From contig JARZZO010000011.1 of the NCBI GenBank assembly GCA_030544215.1, forward strand, positions 5,566,001-5,630,000: DNA of 64,000 nt, given 5' to 3'. The notes under the pieces are model-generated. The model did not search any database, was not told the origin of the DNA, and saw only the letters and a program-made list of their open reading frames with translations. Positions 33,890 to 47,330 of this stretch are shown here, one piece after another. This DNA is from Zantedeschia hybrid cultivar (taxonomy: Eukaryota > Streptophyta > Magnoliopsida > Alismatales > Araceae). Numbering within the stretch: the stretch's first letter is position 1; each line of letters starts with the position of its first letter. Both the position numbers and the translations under genes were made by a program.

Positions 33890-34990
33890 GGTTCTAACAC
33901 ATTCTTACTCTTTATGTTGAGAGAATAAGGACTTATTTAATTGGGCGAGTAATAAATAGTGTTGAAAACGTAACATTCAATCTTTCTCACCTGCAAAACG
34001 AATGATACAATCTGCCCTGTCAGAATTTTTAAAAGAGAAGGAGAGAGGTAGTTAATGCACTTTCCATATCTGCAATATTTTTTTAAATATTTTAATTCTT
34101 CACATCTTGCATTCTTTTGCATCGGTTAACACATTTTACAGCAGCTTGTAAAGAAAACTAACTACATCCTAGGACTTGCATTCTTATATTTCTGCCATCA
34201 TTGTAATAAATATATTGATATGTTTGCCAGCTTTTGCCTCACGCATGCCAGACCCTGCCATCACCATGTGCACCTTCTTTAATTAATACCAAACACCTTT
34301 ATTCACGCCCAGTCACATCTGTTGTTTTTTTTTTTTTTCGATTTGCAAAGCTAACATTTATATATTGTTTAAAAGGTTGTTTCCTCTATGAAAGTTTTGA
34401 CAGATCACTTGTCCCTATGTGGTGAAATTTTTTAATTTATTATCTTTACACCTTCTCATAAAATTTAATTACGTTTTAGTCCCTGTAATCCATATAAAAC
34501 TAAGCCATATTTAATAGTCTATGCGTATGCCCTTGTTATTTTTTTAAAGTTATAATATTGTGTGTAGCTTCTTGAATATTTCCTTGCAATATTGTGACTT
34601 GCATTTATTCAAGCCTGTTTAACAAATTCGTAGCAAGTTTACATGCTTCACAATTTATTTGTATTTTCATAAATAATCTGTCATCCAATTTAAAAAGGCA
34701 TTTATGTTTATACCATTGTTTAATCATTAGACACATACCTTTAAAATTCCTGGTTATATCATACTTGTCAAATAATTTTAAATATCATTCAAGTTTAGGA
34801 AATTTAAATCATATTTTGATTATTGTTAAATAAATTTCACATTAAGTAATTATTGATTGAATATTATTTGTATAAAATAGTTACTTGAAAATTTATCTCG
34901 TTAAGTTGTTTTATGAAATCATAGAAAATGATGCATATTTAGTATTATTTATGTTACAAATCATAATTGTAAAGTTATGTATATTGAGCT
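33890..34990. other. AT-rich segment between copia leader and gag
   Basis: About 1.1 kb of AT-rich sequence without coding motif. Longer than expected between leader and gag, so it may itself be an insert, but no ends or duplication were identified. Confidence 0.4.
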
Positions 34991-35009
34991 TTAGCCTTAT
35001 CCTACTTCA

Positions 35010-37808
35010 CATGGTTAGTAAGCTCATTGTTTTTGAACTGGCTAAATTAGATAAGTTAAATGGTACAAATTATAACATGTGGTATAGAAAAATTAGATAT
35101 GGACTTATCCATGACAATATTGAACATGTCCTTAATAATACTGTTCTAGAATTAACTGATAACTCCGGAGAGGGAGATATCAGGAAAAGAGAGCAGTAGT
35201 TGTCAGAGGACAAAAAGACTAGAAGCTTAATGCTCATGTTCATGGAAGACAATCTCATAAAATTTATTGAAACTTATGAGACTGCCCGAAAATTATGGGA
35301 CGCTATCAAGGAGAAATATGACACCACTTATGAGGTAAATACTCAGCTCCTATTACATCGGTATAATTCTTGCCGTATGCAAGAGGGTGATAGTGTTATA
35401 GAACATGTAAATAAAATGATTGTTATGGCTAAAGATCTTTCTACTGTTGGAACAGAGGTTCCAGAAAGAATGTATGTGGCAACTATTTTGAATAGTCTGC
35501 CATCTTCATTAGATATGACTGCCACAACTTTAAGAATGAGTGGTACCGTTCTTCGTGTCACTGATTTGCCAGCTAGGCTAGTAGTTGAGTAGGATATCAT
35601 GGCCAGTAGGAAATGTCAAGAGTTGAATTTGCATGAAGTGAATGCTATTAACCAGAAGCCCTTATCATGATATCACAAAAGTCAGAATCACTATGTTGGA
35701 CCGAATAGGCCACAGTTTAAGGAAAAATCATATTATAAAGGCAATAAGATTCTCCATGGTGCTTGCTATACATGTGGCAAATTTGGTCACTATAAGGCCA
35801 ACTGTCCTTAAAAGCACATAAACAAGGGTAAACACCCGAAAAAAGGAGGAACCAGCAAGAGAGAATTCGTCGGTTTGACGGAATGTAATGCTGTGATTAT
35901 TGACACCAACGACTGGTGGGTGGATTCTGGCGCAACTTGTCACGTGGCAAAGACGAAGAAAGGGCTGGTGGAATTCAAGCAGCTGCAACCTGGAGAGCAG
36001 ATGATGTATATGGAAAACAACACCTACCTGGACGTAGAAGGTGTTGGATCATATCGTTTAGATCTTGGAGACAGCATCATGGTCCTCAAAGATGTCTGTT
36101 ATGTGTCAAGTATTAGGCGCAATCTATTGTCTGCAACTGCTCTCATGAAGAATGGACTGAAAGTTCGATTCTACAATAAAAAGGTGTCCATAGGAAAGAA
36201 CAAAAAAGTCTTTGCCATGGGAAAACTTGTTCCCGAACATGGTTTATTTTGTATTCTTATTGTGGACACAGAAGTGAATAATATTAATGATGCTGTTTTG
36301 AATTATTCCTTATGTCATTTATCTGAATGTGATATATGGCATTTTAGATTAGGACATCTTAATAAATCTAAAATGGAACAAATGATAAGATTGAACCTAC
36401 AACCATTAACTAAAATAGAATTATCACATTGTGAACATTGTTTAGTTGGTAAAATGACTAAGAAACTTTTCGCAGTAGGACATAGATCACAAGAATTACT
36501 AGAGGTGGTCCACTCAGATATATGTGGTCCATTAACTATAAAAACAAATGATAGAAAGGAATATTTCATAACCTTCATAGATGACTATTTCAGATATGCC
36601 TATGTATATCTTATTTCTGCTAAATCAGAAGTTCTTAATTGTTTTAAGATATATAGAGTAGAAGTAGAAAGACAACTAGATAAAAATATTAAGGTGTTAA
36701 GAACAGATAGAGGTGGGGAATACAACTCAAAAGAATTTGAGTCATATTGTCAAGAGCATAGAATAAAGAGACATGTAACTATGCCTTATACGTCACAACA
36801 GAATGGTGTGGCAAGATGAAAGAATAGAACACTTATGAATGCTATTAGATGCATGTCATCGCATTCAAGACTCCCCAAGAATTTTTAAGGAGAGACATTG
36901 CTCATGACAAATTATATATTAAATAGAATTCCCACAAAATCTATCGAAAATACACCTTATGAACTGTGGAATATGAGGAAATCAGAATTAAGTCATCTTA
37001 AGAAATGGGGGTCAGTATCCCATGCTCTCATTCCAAATCAACTGAGAGACAAGTTAGACTTCAGAACATTGAAGTGTCGATTCATAGGCTATTGTGACAA
37101 ATCATCGGGATATAGATTTTTCGATAAAGAAAAAGGAATAATTGAATATAGGGATGCTACATTTCTAGAAAATCTAGAGGGAGAGGAATCTCACCATGAG
37201 AAGGAACCTCTAACTATAATAGATGATGACTATTACAGTGATATCCCTATAAATGATCCAGAAATCAAAGAAGAACTTCCACAAAATGTGAAAGATAAAC
37301 AAATGCCTTAAATGAAACGCAAGAAAATCAACATGCAATTGACAATAAAAGACTTAGAACTCCACCTGCATGGATGGATGACTATTGCTTGTACTTATGT
37401 GAGCCTTCATACGTAACAGTAGATATAAATGAGGATAATAATATAGATCCCAGAATCTTAATGATGTAATGAAATCTCAAAAATCTGATCTATTGCGAAA
37501 AACCATAGAAGAAGAAATTGATTCTATAAAAAGGAACAATGTATGAGAATTATTCAAGAATAGGAAGGCTATAGGTTGCAAGTGGGTATTTAAGAAAAAG
37601 ATTCGTGTAGATGGATCTATTGATAAATATAAAGCCCGATTAATTGCCAAAGGATTTACTCAGATGCCAGGTATAGATTTTAAGAAACTTATTCCCCTGT
37701 GACTAAATTTGCATCTATAAGGATGATCTTAGCAATTGTTGCGCATCTTGACTTAGAAAATTTTCAAATGGATGTCAAGATTGCATTCCTTAACGGAGAG
37801 TTAGAGGA

Positions 37809-37883
<75 letters not shown>

Positions 37884-39047
37884 AAACAACCTGAAGGTTT
37901 TCAAGTAGAAGGTCAGGAGAATAAAGTATGTAAACTTAAGAAAGCTTTGTACGGCTTGAAACAGTCTTCTAGACAGTAGTATCTTAAATTTCATAATGTT
38001 GTTATTCAACTTGGATTTGCTCCAAATTAATTGGACAACTGTGTATATGTCATGAAAAGTGGAATCATTTTTATTATATTATCTTTATATGTAAATGATA
38101 TTTTGCTCGCCGGAATGACATAGGAATGTTGAATAAAGTTAAGTATGAGCACAGTGAGAAATTTGAGATGAAGGACATGGGTGAGGCATCCTATGTTCTT
38201 GGAATCTAAATCTTGAGGAATAGAAAGTCTAGAATGTTGAGTATAAACCAAGATAAGTATTTACATTCAGTACTTAGAAGGTTTGTAATGCAAAACTGCA
38301 ATCCAGCACCAACACCGTTGGTTCATGAAAAATGATTAAGTAAAGAGCAATGTTCTGGAGAAGGACATGATGCACTGCAAGTGCCGTATGCACAAACAGT
38401 CGGAAGCTTAATATATGCTATGCTATATACTAGGCCTGACATAGCATACGCAGTAAACTTAGTAAGCATATATCAAAGTAATCATGGTCCAGCACATTGG
38501 GAAGCTGTTAAAAGGATTATGAAGTACTTAAAAGGTACTTTACACCACAAATTAATATATCAAGTAGATACACTTAAGGTACTTGGTTATTCCGATGCAG
38601 ATTTTGGAGGAGATAAAGATGACGGAAAGTCCACTTTGGGACACTTGTTCATCTTTGGTGGTACTGCTGTTTCTTGGAGTAGTAAGAAACAAGAGTGTGT
38701 TGCAAGATACACACATGAAACTAAGAATGTTGCATGTAGTATGGCTACTACTAATGCAGTCTGGATAAGACGATTTTTGACATATTTAAATCTCAACTTA
38801 GTAGAAGAACTAATTGAGATTTACTGTGATAATCAGACGGCAATTAGCTTGATTAACAGTGGAACAAATAACTCTAGAGAAAAACACATATAAATTCAAT
38901 ATCATTATATACATGATATTGTTCAAAAAAAAAAAAAATGTGACTTATATTCTTATTAGTGATATGATTGCAGATCCATTGACAAAAAGTATATCGATAA
39001 AAAGTTTTGTCAAACATGTAAGTCTAATGAGACTTGAAAATATATAA
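35010..39047 (+). pseudogene. Copia gag-pol (inactivated)
   Basis: Gag starts near FELAKLDKLNGTNYNMWYRK with a UBN2-type core (LWDAIKEKYDTTYE). Then come the zinc knuckle (about 35762), protease WWVDSGATCHVA, pre-integrase IWHFRLGHLNKSKM and ELSHCEHCLVGKMTKK, integrase VHSDICGPL, RTDRGGEYNS and QQNGV, reverse transcriptase GCKWVFKKKI and NGELEED, an active-site remnant LYVNDILL (normally YVDD), and RNase H YSDADFGGDKDDGKSTLG. Reading frame is lost by TAG/TAA/TGA changes and by the AT microsatellite. Also altered at the RT active site, so it cannot make a working polyprotein. Confidence 0.88.
37811..37878 (+). repeat. (AT)n microsatellite inside copia reverse transcriptase
   Basis: About 34 AT dinucleotides between GGAAG and TTTATAAAACAACC. 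It sits where related elements encode Glu-Asp-Ile-Tyr-Met-X-Gln-Pro. The run shifts the frame by one base relative to the following KQPEGF. Confidence 0.95.
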
Positions 39048-39160
39048 GTCGAAGTGATAGTACATTTAACAGATAGTGAGAATGTATCACAACATTAATA
39101 CATCTCACAGATAGTGAGAGTGTATTAAGAATAATTTGATCTTGGTGGTCAAGTGGGAGA

Positions 39161-39456
39161 TGTTAGAATGAGATAACCACCAACCTCAAAAAATAGGAGT
39201 TCATTCTTATCTCCGATAGAGGGATAAACATAGGAGACTTGGTCTCCCACGTTCCCTAAAACAAGGAGGCGGTTACCATAAGGAGCGAAGATGGTTAACG
39301 GAGGTTTATGCCTCTATTAAAAGGAGAGTTCACTGCTCTCCAAGAACAACACACAACAAGAGTGAGAAACATAGATCACCTTTGAAGAGCTCTCTGATTA
39401 GCCATCAGAACTCTCTCCCCATCCTTCCCAAAAAATTTTTTCTTTTTTTTTCTTCA
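39161..39456 (+). repeat. Copia 3' LTR
   Basis: Counterpart of 31504-31797, preceded by the AAGTGGGAGA polypurine tract. Differences are scattered substitutions, so the insertion is old. Confidence 0.9.
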
Positions 39457-40920
39457 GAAGCAGGGCAGGGATGGAAGGAGGAAAGAGATGGGTGGCCTTC
39501 TAGCAACAAATATGAGGACGGTGCTGTGAACAGGGGAGAGGGGGAAGGAACTAATACAGTGGAGGCAGAAAGGGGTGAAGGCTGGAAAGTTGGCAAAGAC
39601 GATCAGCGGCGGAGACGCAAAACGGACATGAAAACATATGCACGAAATCGGAAGGGAGGAAATAGAAGGAGGGAATGAGAGCAAGAAAACCCGGGGAAGT
39701 ACCGAATGGAGGAAGAGGAGGAGAAGAAAGGGAAGGGGGGAGGGAGCCGTCACCGACAAAGACTCCCCCCACCCAAGCTGGACCAACTATGGAGGCGCAA
39801 GACCTACCACCGTTGAAGAGACCGTCGAATGGCACCGACGAGTGAGATTTTTGTGCGAAAATTCAGATATATACATGTAATACATACATAACATGCGTAT
39901 TTAACTATGTTTTGGGTTGAAATGCCGTGTGGGTAACTGGACCATGTCAATGGGAGGGGCAATTGCATAATTGGAGTGACGGACTCTTCTATATCTTGTT
40001 GAATTGGCACTTCAGTGTATTAAAAGAGTATGCCAAAAAAAACTGCAAAAAAACCTATATTTTGCAACTTTTGCAATTGACAGAAGAATTTGTTTATAGT
40101 ATTTCATTTTTACAATCAATTCCAAAGAGGGCAAAGAACCAAAATCTCTCCAGCTCCTGTCATAGACCCGCCTACTCCTCCTACTTATCGGTTCCACCAG
40201 AATTGGCACTACCAAGTAAATTCAAATACCATGATATCACAAGGTGTTATGTGGAAGTACAGTCTTGGTGCTAAATTGGAGTTGGTACTTTGACACTGGT
40301 CTTTAAGTAGAGGATCTATATTTGTTAATTTATAGAGATAGAAAACAAAGAGCATTATCTTATTTTTATTTTTTTAAGTTACAAAAGTATTGCCGTTTAA
40401 TTATAAGGAAGGGAGAATAACACGATATGCCATAGAGGAAGAGGTTGATCTATACGGTCCAAGAGAGCATTGTCATCCGGAGAAAAATAGTGCAAGAATC
40501 ACGGGCCCTAAAAAATTAGAAATAGGTGTCCATGTTTGCTTGAATTAAGAGTTTTACTTGTTGCATCGTGTGTGAGATGAGGTAGAATGCAACACATCAC
40601 CTCCTTGTACCATTTGTTCGTTTTCTTTCTCAACTCTTTTATCTTTTTTAGGAAGAGAAAGAAAACTTGTAATTTTTTTGACAACATATATTTTTATCTT
40701 TTCTCTCTCACCTCTTTTTGAAAATGACACAAAATTTTTACCGCTTTAATCCGATCACCTATCAATTTATCACTTCTTACACAATTTTATCACTTTTAAG
40801 TACAATTTTAGTACTTCCTATGTACAAACACTTAAGACATAACGGGTCCTACTAAACAATTTTTTTTTAAAAAGAACACGTGGTGCGCTAGTGGTGCAAC
40901 AAGTTAAATTCTACACTCCC
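39457..40920. other. Intergenic with a purine-rich GC stretch
   Basis: 39460-39840 is GC- and purine-rich with open frames on both strands that are low-complexity (Gly/Glu/Arg or Ser/Pro/Phe). No domain was recognised. The rest is AT-rich. Confidence 0.4.
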
Positions 40921-40926
40921 ATATAG

Positions 40927-41224
40927 ACTTATTTGATGTATCATAAAATATCATAAAATCTTGGTTTTAAAATCAATGAAAATAAAATTCTTGATTTTAA
41001 AATCATTGGCTTTGAAATCATTGGTTTTACTTTCTAATAAGTTTTCACTGAAAATCGAAATCAATTAAAAGGAAAATTTTAAAGGTCAACTGGTTTTGAA
41101 ATACCGCAATTTACGACATTCCAAACATGTGAAAAAATAATGTAGAATGATTTACATCAATCCAAACATAAGTAAAATGCCATTTTATGACTGTTCATGA
41201 CATTTTACAACACATCAAGTGACC
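40927..41224. mobile_element. MITE-like inverted-repeat element
   Basis: Ends TTTGATGTATCATAAAATATC and, in reverse, CTTGATGTGTTGTAAAATGTC face each other across an AT-rich core containing AAAATCA repeats. No clear target duplication. Confidence 0.4.
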
Positions 41225-41461
41225 CATAATTAGTCAATTTGTTGAGTGACTTAATTAGTGTAAATAAACATCTTTTAGTCAAACTCCAGCCTCCTACGTA
41301 TGCCACTTCATTTTTTCTTTGGCAACTACAAGTAGACAAAAACAACACTAGACAAAAGAAAAGTCTACACCCTAGTGACGAGCCTCCTGGCTCTAATATC
41401 TTCCTCGCACAAGATGCACATCTGGGTAGTTGTCTCTCCAAACATCTGAATTTGCTGCATC

Positions 41462-42042
41462 TAGGGCTGTAAATGGGTAGGATACGGATATGAAAACATG
41501 TGTTTCTGTTTTTCGATTCCGACAAAGATAATATGTTTCCGATTCCGATAAGATCGGAAAGTACATTATCCTTTTCCGTTTCCAATAAAATCGGAAGGTC
41601 TATTTTCTATTTCCGATTTGTTTCTGATTCCGATATCGGAATCGGATATTATTTCCGATAATTATTGAAAATTATTGATTTCTTGATATATTTGTTTAAA
41701 ACATATAAAATGAAACCTAAATATAACTAATACGTCTTAGTATATTAGATAATGATTAATTATATTAGATAATAATTAATAAGATTAAAACAATCATAAG
41801 ATTAATATTATTCTTAATAATAAATTTAATAACAATCAGAATCGAAAATCGAAAAGCGGATACAGAAACAGAAGTTTCTATTTCCGATTCCGATAGCTTA
41901 ACGGAAAGATTCGATTCCGATTCCGACAGCTATCGGACATATATTTTTTTATTAAAAACGGATATTTATTTATTGAAAGCGGATATTTTTTTTTCAGTAA
42001 CAGATCAAAAAATCAGATAATCGGTTTCCATTGACAGCCCTA
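41462..42042. mobile_element. hAT-type non-autonomous element
   Basis: 581 bp with inverted ends TAGGGCTGTAAATGG / TAGGGCTGTCAATGG and an 8-bp target duplication GCTGCATC (41454-41461) and ACTGCATC (42043-42050), differing in one base. Subterminal sequence is packed with TTCCGATTCCGATA words on both sides of an AT-rich core, typical of transposase-binding arrays in hAT elements. No transposase. Confidence 0.8.
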
Positions 42043-42049
42043 ACTGCAT

Positions 42050-43225
42050 CCCTTGCTCTGGTTGCCAGCCAGGGTGCAACACTTGATTGAACTCTCTCGG
42101 TTGATACAAAAAGTCCACCCCCCTATATCTTTCATTTGATTCCTGATGTCACTAATCCGGCTGCTGACCTGATAGGAGTGATAAAGACGTAAAACAACTT
42201 GGTTCAAAAGAAGACAAGATCTACTAGTGCGTGCCAGTGTACCTATGAGTAAAAGTGACATTAATATTTCACTTAAAGCCGTCTGAACAAATGATTGATT
42301 CATCCTTAAATATTGTAAATGAAATGGAGCAATGAGAATAAGGTAGAGATGCAAATGGTGACACATAACTCGATTATTTAATGAACTATTAGTTTATAAG
42401 TCTACTAACAATTGACCTCTCTAAACTGATACGCATTGCAGATAAGACAACATATGTAATCATTTTGATCGAATACATGTGGTATATTAAGAATTTAATT
42501 ATTCGGTCCATTATTATTTCATAAATCAGTTAACATAGAATCTTTTTAAATTGATAGTATAATAAATATGATCATGGATTTACTTTATATCCACACCCAA
42601 TCTGACCCGTTTACAAACGACCCCAGCTTAGCAAATGGGGATCCCACTTACTTCCCTCCTCTCCACCTTGCCCCTCCCATCTGATGAAGGCCGAATCAGG
42701 TTAGGTTACTCTTGTTTGAAGGCTGGATGGGTGGTGCGGTGCTGTAAAATATCCGGGGTGACCTAACCGACGCTATTGAAACGTGGACTGTGATAAGGCC
42801 AGTTGCCTACGACAGGTGGACTTTTCATGGAAGTGTTCTTTAGCGTCTGGTTGTGATCCATGGGTCAATAATTGAGCTTGTTTAATCTGAAAACTTATTC
42901 TGACTTGGAACTATCTCACAGCCACATGCTGTCACTGTTTATGAAATTCTATATTTGGTTGGGTCCTTCAAATGGAACTTTTAGACAACTTAGTTATCAT
43001 ATCTCTCTCTCTAGGATGTGGGTTCTACACAGTCTTTTTTTTTTGTTTTCCCATTTCAAACACTATCGTCGTGAGTTTTACCATAGAACAATATCTTAAG
43101 GGTTCCTTTTAGAAAGTATCTCCAAGAATCCGTCATATCTAGAGATGAACTACTCTAATCCTGATATTCATTTGTTACCGCCCCTCATAATCTAATGTTG
43201 TTTGGGATATCTCCCAGAAAATTAG
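42050..43225. other. Intergenic, no gene recognised
   Basis: Mixed-composition sequence. Short open frames have no recognisable motif. Confidence 0.4.
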
Positions 43226-43229
43226 AAAA

Positions 43230-43614
43230 GGATTTTGGCATGTATACCCCTGAAAATACCATATTTGCATATGCCCCTCAACTCTCTCCTATTATCAAGA
43301 ATATCTCTAAAATCTTTGAAAAGTTACACTTATACCCCTTCATCTAAAGATTTTGCATGGATACTCTTAAAATTCATTAATTTTACATATATACCCTTCA
43401 AGTCACTAAAATTTTGCATATATACTCCCAACACCTTCAGTGTTATCATGATTTATGGAATTTGTTTGGCATATTTTGTTGAAATTGACCTTGGTTTCAC
43501 GGAGGGTATAAATGTAACATTTTAGAGTTTCTGGGGTATTCTTGATAATAGGAGAGAGTACAGGGTATATATGCAAATATGATATCTTTGAGGGCTATAT
43601 ATGCAAAAAAATCC
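43230..43614. mobile_element. Inverted-repeat MITE, copy A
   Basis: 385 bp. The left arm GGATTTTGGCATGTATACCC and the right arm, reversed, GGATTTTTTTGCATATATAG continue in alignment for about 80 bases up to CTCTCTCCTATTATCAAGAAT. Related to the element at 61707. Possible diverged 9-10-bp duplication (AATTAGAAA and AATTAAAAG). Confidence 0.65.
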
Positions 43615-43879
43615 AATTAAAAGTAAGTCTTTCAAGCTTCTAAAAAAAAAAACTCTCTCAAAAGAAGTTTTGGGCTTATCAAATAAATATGTAACTGCAG
43701 AGAGTTATAATTAAATATCAAAATTAGAGAAGTTGATCTCTAAATATAGAACATTGCGGGGGTAAGTTTGAAAGTTCCCTGGGGACCTCCTGATTGAAAA
43801 ATATAGAGATCTGGCGCAAGATATCTATCACCCATTTTTATCTATCTATTTTTCCATCAGTTATCTTCTGATCCGTATG

Positions 43880-44201
43880 GCTCTGTTTGGATGCACTAGT
43901 AAACGCGTGTATATTTATGGGAATGCGTTTTTCATCATAATCTTATTGGATGGTTAAAAAATGAGTCTAACATAAATTCACTTGAGTTTATCATAAACTC
44001 AAAACAATCCTACAAACACATTTTTCATAGATCTATTATGAGCATTGAAGTCTTTCTCAAATTTATATAAATTAACTTAATTTTGTATAAAACAACCAAA
44101 CAAGAATTTATAAAAGACATATTTATGATAAATGAATTTATAATAAATATATTTGTGATAAAGTTATTCATATTTTCTTAACTTGTATCCAAACAGGGCC
44201 T
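43880..44201. mobile_element. MITE with CTGTTTGGAT ends
   Basis: Left GGCTCTGTTTGGATGCACTA and right, reversed, GGCCCTGTTTGGATACAAGT. AT-rich body with repeated TTTATGATAAA words. No convincing target duplication. A diverged right end of the same kind (AAGTTGCATCTAATCAGTGCC) occurs at 51581-51599. Confidence 0.5.
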
Positions 44202-44209
44202 CTGTGTCT

Positions 44210-44930
44210 ACCTAGCTATGAGCGTGCGTTACACAGTGAAGCATAGAAAAAGAACAGGGGCCGGCGAGACGGGATTCGGGAACATCCAAACCGGGGGTCG
44301 CTGTCCTCTCTTCCTCGATGGTGCTTGCCAACACGGCATTACCACCCCCTGCAGTCTGCAGTAGCTCCAGTGGAAGCGGACCGGTGGGTAAAGCTGGAAG
44401 TGCGACACTGCTACAGCCCTGCTTGTTATGGGGACTCTTATGTGATGTGGTAACGGATATGCCGGAGTTTGAATTTGTTGTTGTTGTTATATACTCTTAT
44501 GTTATGTGGTCACAAGACACGCCGGAGTTTGACTTTGTTTTTTTTGTATTATATAGAATCTCCCTAATATCAGAACGTATATATTATGTAGACATTCAAA
44601 TCAATATTTCTTTTTGAGTCGGAATCATGACTCAACGTTATAGGCTCTCCCTTTTCATAGGAGAAGTCTTATAGATTCTAGTCTCATCTCTCACAATTGT
44701 GCATATGGAGATTTGTCCTATGAGTTTGTGGGGCCTATTATCATGTGTTCTTCTAAGGTGGTAGGATCTGTGAGAAGAATATTATTTCTTAGGTGGGACT
44801 CCGAGGTCGGACATCTAAAGAAAATAGAATTATTACGGTTGTGCAGAAGAATTTCTTACTTAAGGAGAACTAGTGATAGCACATTCATATTATCTCCACT
44901 ATGTAGATTTTGTAAATGCATTTGACTAAA
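44210..44930. other. Intergenic with a short GC-rich open frame
   Basis: An open frame at 44318-44617 begins MVLANTALPPPA but shows no domain and switches to low complexity. Not called a gene. Confidence 0.3.
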
Positions 44931-45112
44931 AAGAGTAAGAAATGTTTTCATATGAATGTGATAACTCTGCCTTCTTCAGATAATTATTTCAACTTTAGAG
45001 ATCTTACCACATAGAGTCATATTCTCTACGGCTGCTAAAAATAAGATTTGAACTCAAGATCTTCAGTGTGCAAAGAAAAGGTCAAATACCATTGAGCCAA
45101 TAGATTATTTGG
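44930..45112 (-). mobile_element. Possible tRNA-derived SINE
   Basis: On the minus strand ATTGGCTCAATGG resembles an A-box and GAGTTCAAATCT a B-box about 45 bases later, the spacing seen in tRNA-derived SINE heads. Tail and target duplication not identified. Confidence 0.4.
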
Positions 45113-45119
45113 CACGCCG

Positions 45120-47330
45120 GTTTGAAAGATTCAAGTTGCCATCAAATGTGTAGACCATTCCCTTGTCAGGGAGACTGGAATATGGATATGTTCCTTCCTG
45201 TTGGGACTGCTCCTGATGTCATTGGAAGCCACTTGGTTAAAAGCCAGTTCTGACTACCAATCACCTTTGTAAGAAGAGAAATACTTGCTTCATAAGAAGA
45301 CTAGTTAAGCAGATGCATCATCGCGCGTGTAATTTCTAGTGAAAAGTACTTATTTCTTTATCAACGTTGACATTTATCTACACTATCAGTTCATTATTTT
45401 AAAGGCAGTGACGTTATTTATTTTAAATTTTGTCATCTTATAGAAATCTGAAAAATTTTAAGTTACGAAGATGATAATAATTAAGCTTCTCAAAGTTTTT
45501 TGTTTGACTTGGCCAATGAATGTATGTTTTATATCATTTTAGTATATTGTCCAATTAGTCTTTTTTTTTTTTGTCTTGACCTTTTTTTTTTTTTTTGCAT
45601 TGGACGGACACAGTTCTAATGAGACCCTGCAACTACAACTGACGTTTAATGCAAAGTATGCAAAACATGACCCATTAGAAAATAAGATACTTGACTTAAA
45701 ACAGCTTGAGCAGGATTTTTTTGGGAGTAATTGATCTAAGATGGTGACATATCCATGAGGTTCCTTAATTTATATCATCTCATATAATGTACTTTCGTAT
45801 GTCCAATTCTTCTTTTTGTCCAAAAAAAGTCCAGTTCTTCCTTAACTTGGCTTTGACTTTAAGCTCTAGGACATGTGCTATGTTGAAAACGATTTAGAAT
45901 CGTCCCCATTTGGCATGGTAGTTAATGTGGAAGGAGATACAAGGAGTAAGAGGAAGGGTAGGAGAGCCTAATTATTGTAATATTTTTAGCAATGATTGGA
46001 AAGTGTATTGAAATTTTCATGATAATAAAAACATAACTAAATATGACATATAGGCGTTTAGATTACTATTTGTGGTAATATTCAGATTACTACAGATATA
46101 GTCATTTAATATAGCAACCAAGCACTTCCTATAGTTCATTTAACCCTCTTTGTCCCTTGATTTAAGTCAAGTTACGGTAACTCAGTTTCAGACCAAGGGT
46201 CCGTTTGATAAAATTTATTTTAAATATCTTAAGTCCGATTTCTCATTTATTGTCTAAATCTGTATTTAAAAAAGTACTTAAAGAGAATAAGAGTTATATG
46301 GAGAGCTTGTTTGGTAAACAACTTAATTGACATCTAAATTAATATTTTTTTATAAAATATTTTTAAAATATAAACAATACTTATAATTTTGTTCTTTTTT
46401 CTTTTATTACCTTTGGAAATCTTCGGAATATGTGACTTTTACATGTGTATCCCTGCAACTATAATATTTACATCTAAATCTCTAATTTTTTTATTTTACA
46501 AAAATACCCCTAAAACTTAAAATACTCATAATTTTGTTCAATTTTATTTTATTACAGTTGAAATCAACCGAATGTGTGACTTTTACACATATCCCTGTAA
46601 CTATAATATTTATACCTAAGTCCCTCGCTTTTATATGTGCAGCCTACACCATCATAGTGGGTTGGAAATGGGGATGTAGGGGAGAGTGGGAATGATTGAT
46701 GGACATCAAATATTAAATTCACAATTTGGATTAACAAATATTGATAAAATATGAATAATCTGGCCTTTATATGATGGTCATTTCATCGTACTACAGTATT
46801 AGAATCGATTACAAGCCTACAAGGAGTGTAGAGTAAACAAAAACTGACACACGTTTCCATAAAATCCACTAGAAGACCCTTGAGATTCCTGACTTACATG
46901 TTCAACAACAAAATGTACAAAAACGGCTCCCAAATTCTGATATAACATCCACTAACACACCAAAACCGTCGACTGCCACAACTTATAACAGCAACCATAA
47001 AAAAAAGAAAAATCAGCATCTCAAAGATCTTTTTTTTTTTTTTTTTTTTTTTTTTTGAAAGTGCAAATCATCAACACATATATGCTCATTGCACTATGAA
47101 TTTTCTCTGTGATTACTGATTGAGATATTTGACCACACATTTATACCATCCACATATTTGACTAGATTGACAATTTTGGGTTTAACACCCCCCAAGTTTT
47201 GCGCTAACTACTTTTTGCATACCACCTTTCACCTTGTCAAGTAAAGCTGCTGGAATATATGCATGGAAACCTTACATTTCTGTTACTTTACAAGTGGTCC
47301 CTGGTGGGAATCAGATTACCTCCAATATAT
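45120..47330. other. Intergenic, AT-rich; one terminal repeat of a DNA element at 46198
   Basis: GGGTCCGTTTGATAAAATTT begins at 46198 and matches, inverted, the sequence ending at 51354. A T-run of 27 occurs near 47029-47056. No coding motif. Confidence 0.4.

Larger units (their letters stand above)
31504..39456 (+). mobile_element. Ty1/copia LTR retrotransposon with nested solo LTR
   Basis: LTRs of 294 bp (31504-31797) and 296 bp (39161-39456), each TGTTAGAATG..TTCTTCA and roughly 90% alike by eye. The primer-binding site TGGTATCAGAGC (31799-31810) matches initiator-Met tRNA usage, and a purine tract AAGTGGGAGA sits at 39151-39160. Internal order: GC-rich leader, gag, zinc knuckle CYTCGKFGHYKANC, protease DSGATCHVA, integrase, reverse transcriptase, RNase H. 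Many stops (for example 35197, 35590, 35808, 36817) and an expanded (AT)n inactivate it. The 5-bp flanks (GGGTT and GAAGC) do not match, so the insertion site has been altered or the ends recombined. The element length is inflated by the 1442-bp solo LTR. Confidence 0.9.

Noticed and set aside
31725..33920. Ala/Pro/His-rich open frames near the copia leader
   Set aside because: They come from a GC-rich minisatellite and are interrupted by the solo LTR. No conserved domain.
31499..39461. 5-bp target duplication for the outer copia element
   Set aside because: Flanking bases GGGTT and GAAGC do not match, so no duplication is claimed although both LTRs are clear.
39382..39880. Open frames on both strands next to the copia 3' LTR
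   Set aside because: The first starts inside the LTR; composition is purine-biased and no domain is visible.
44318..44617. 99-codon open frame starting MVLANTALPPP
   Set aside because: No family motif, no splice or promoter support, and low-complexity C-terminal half.
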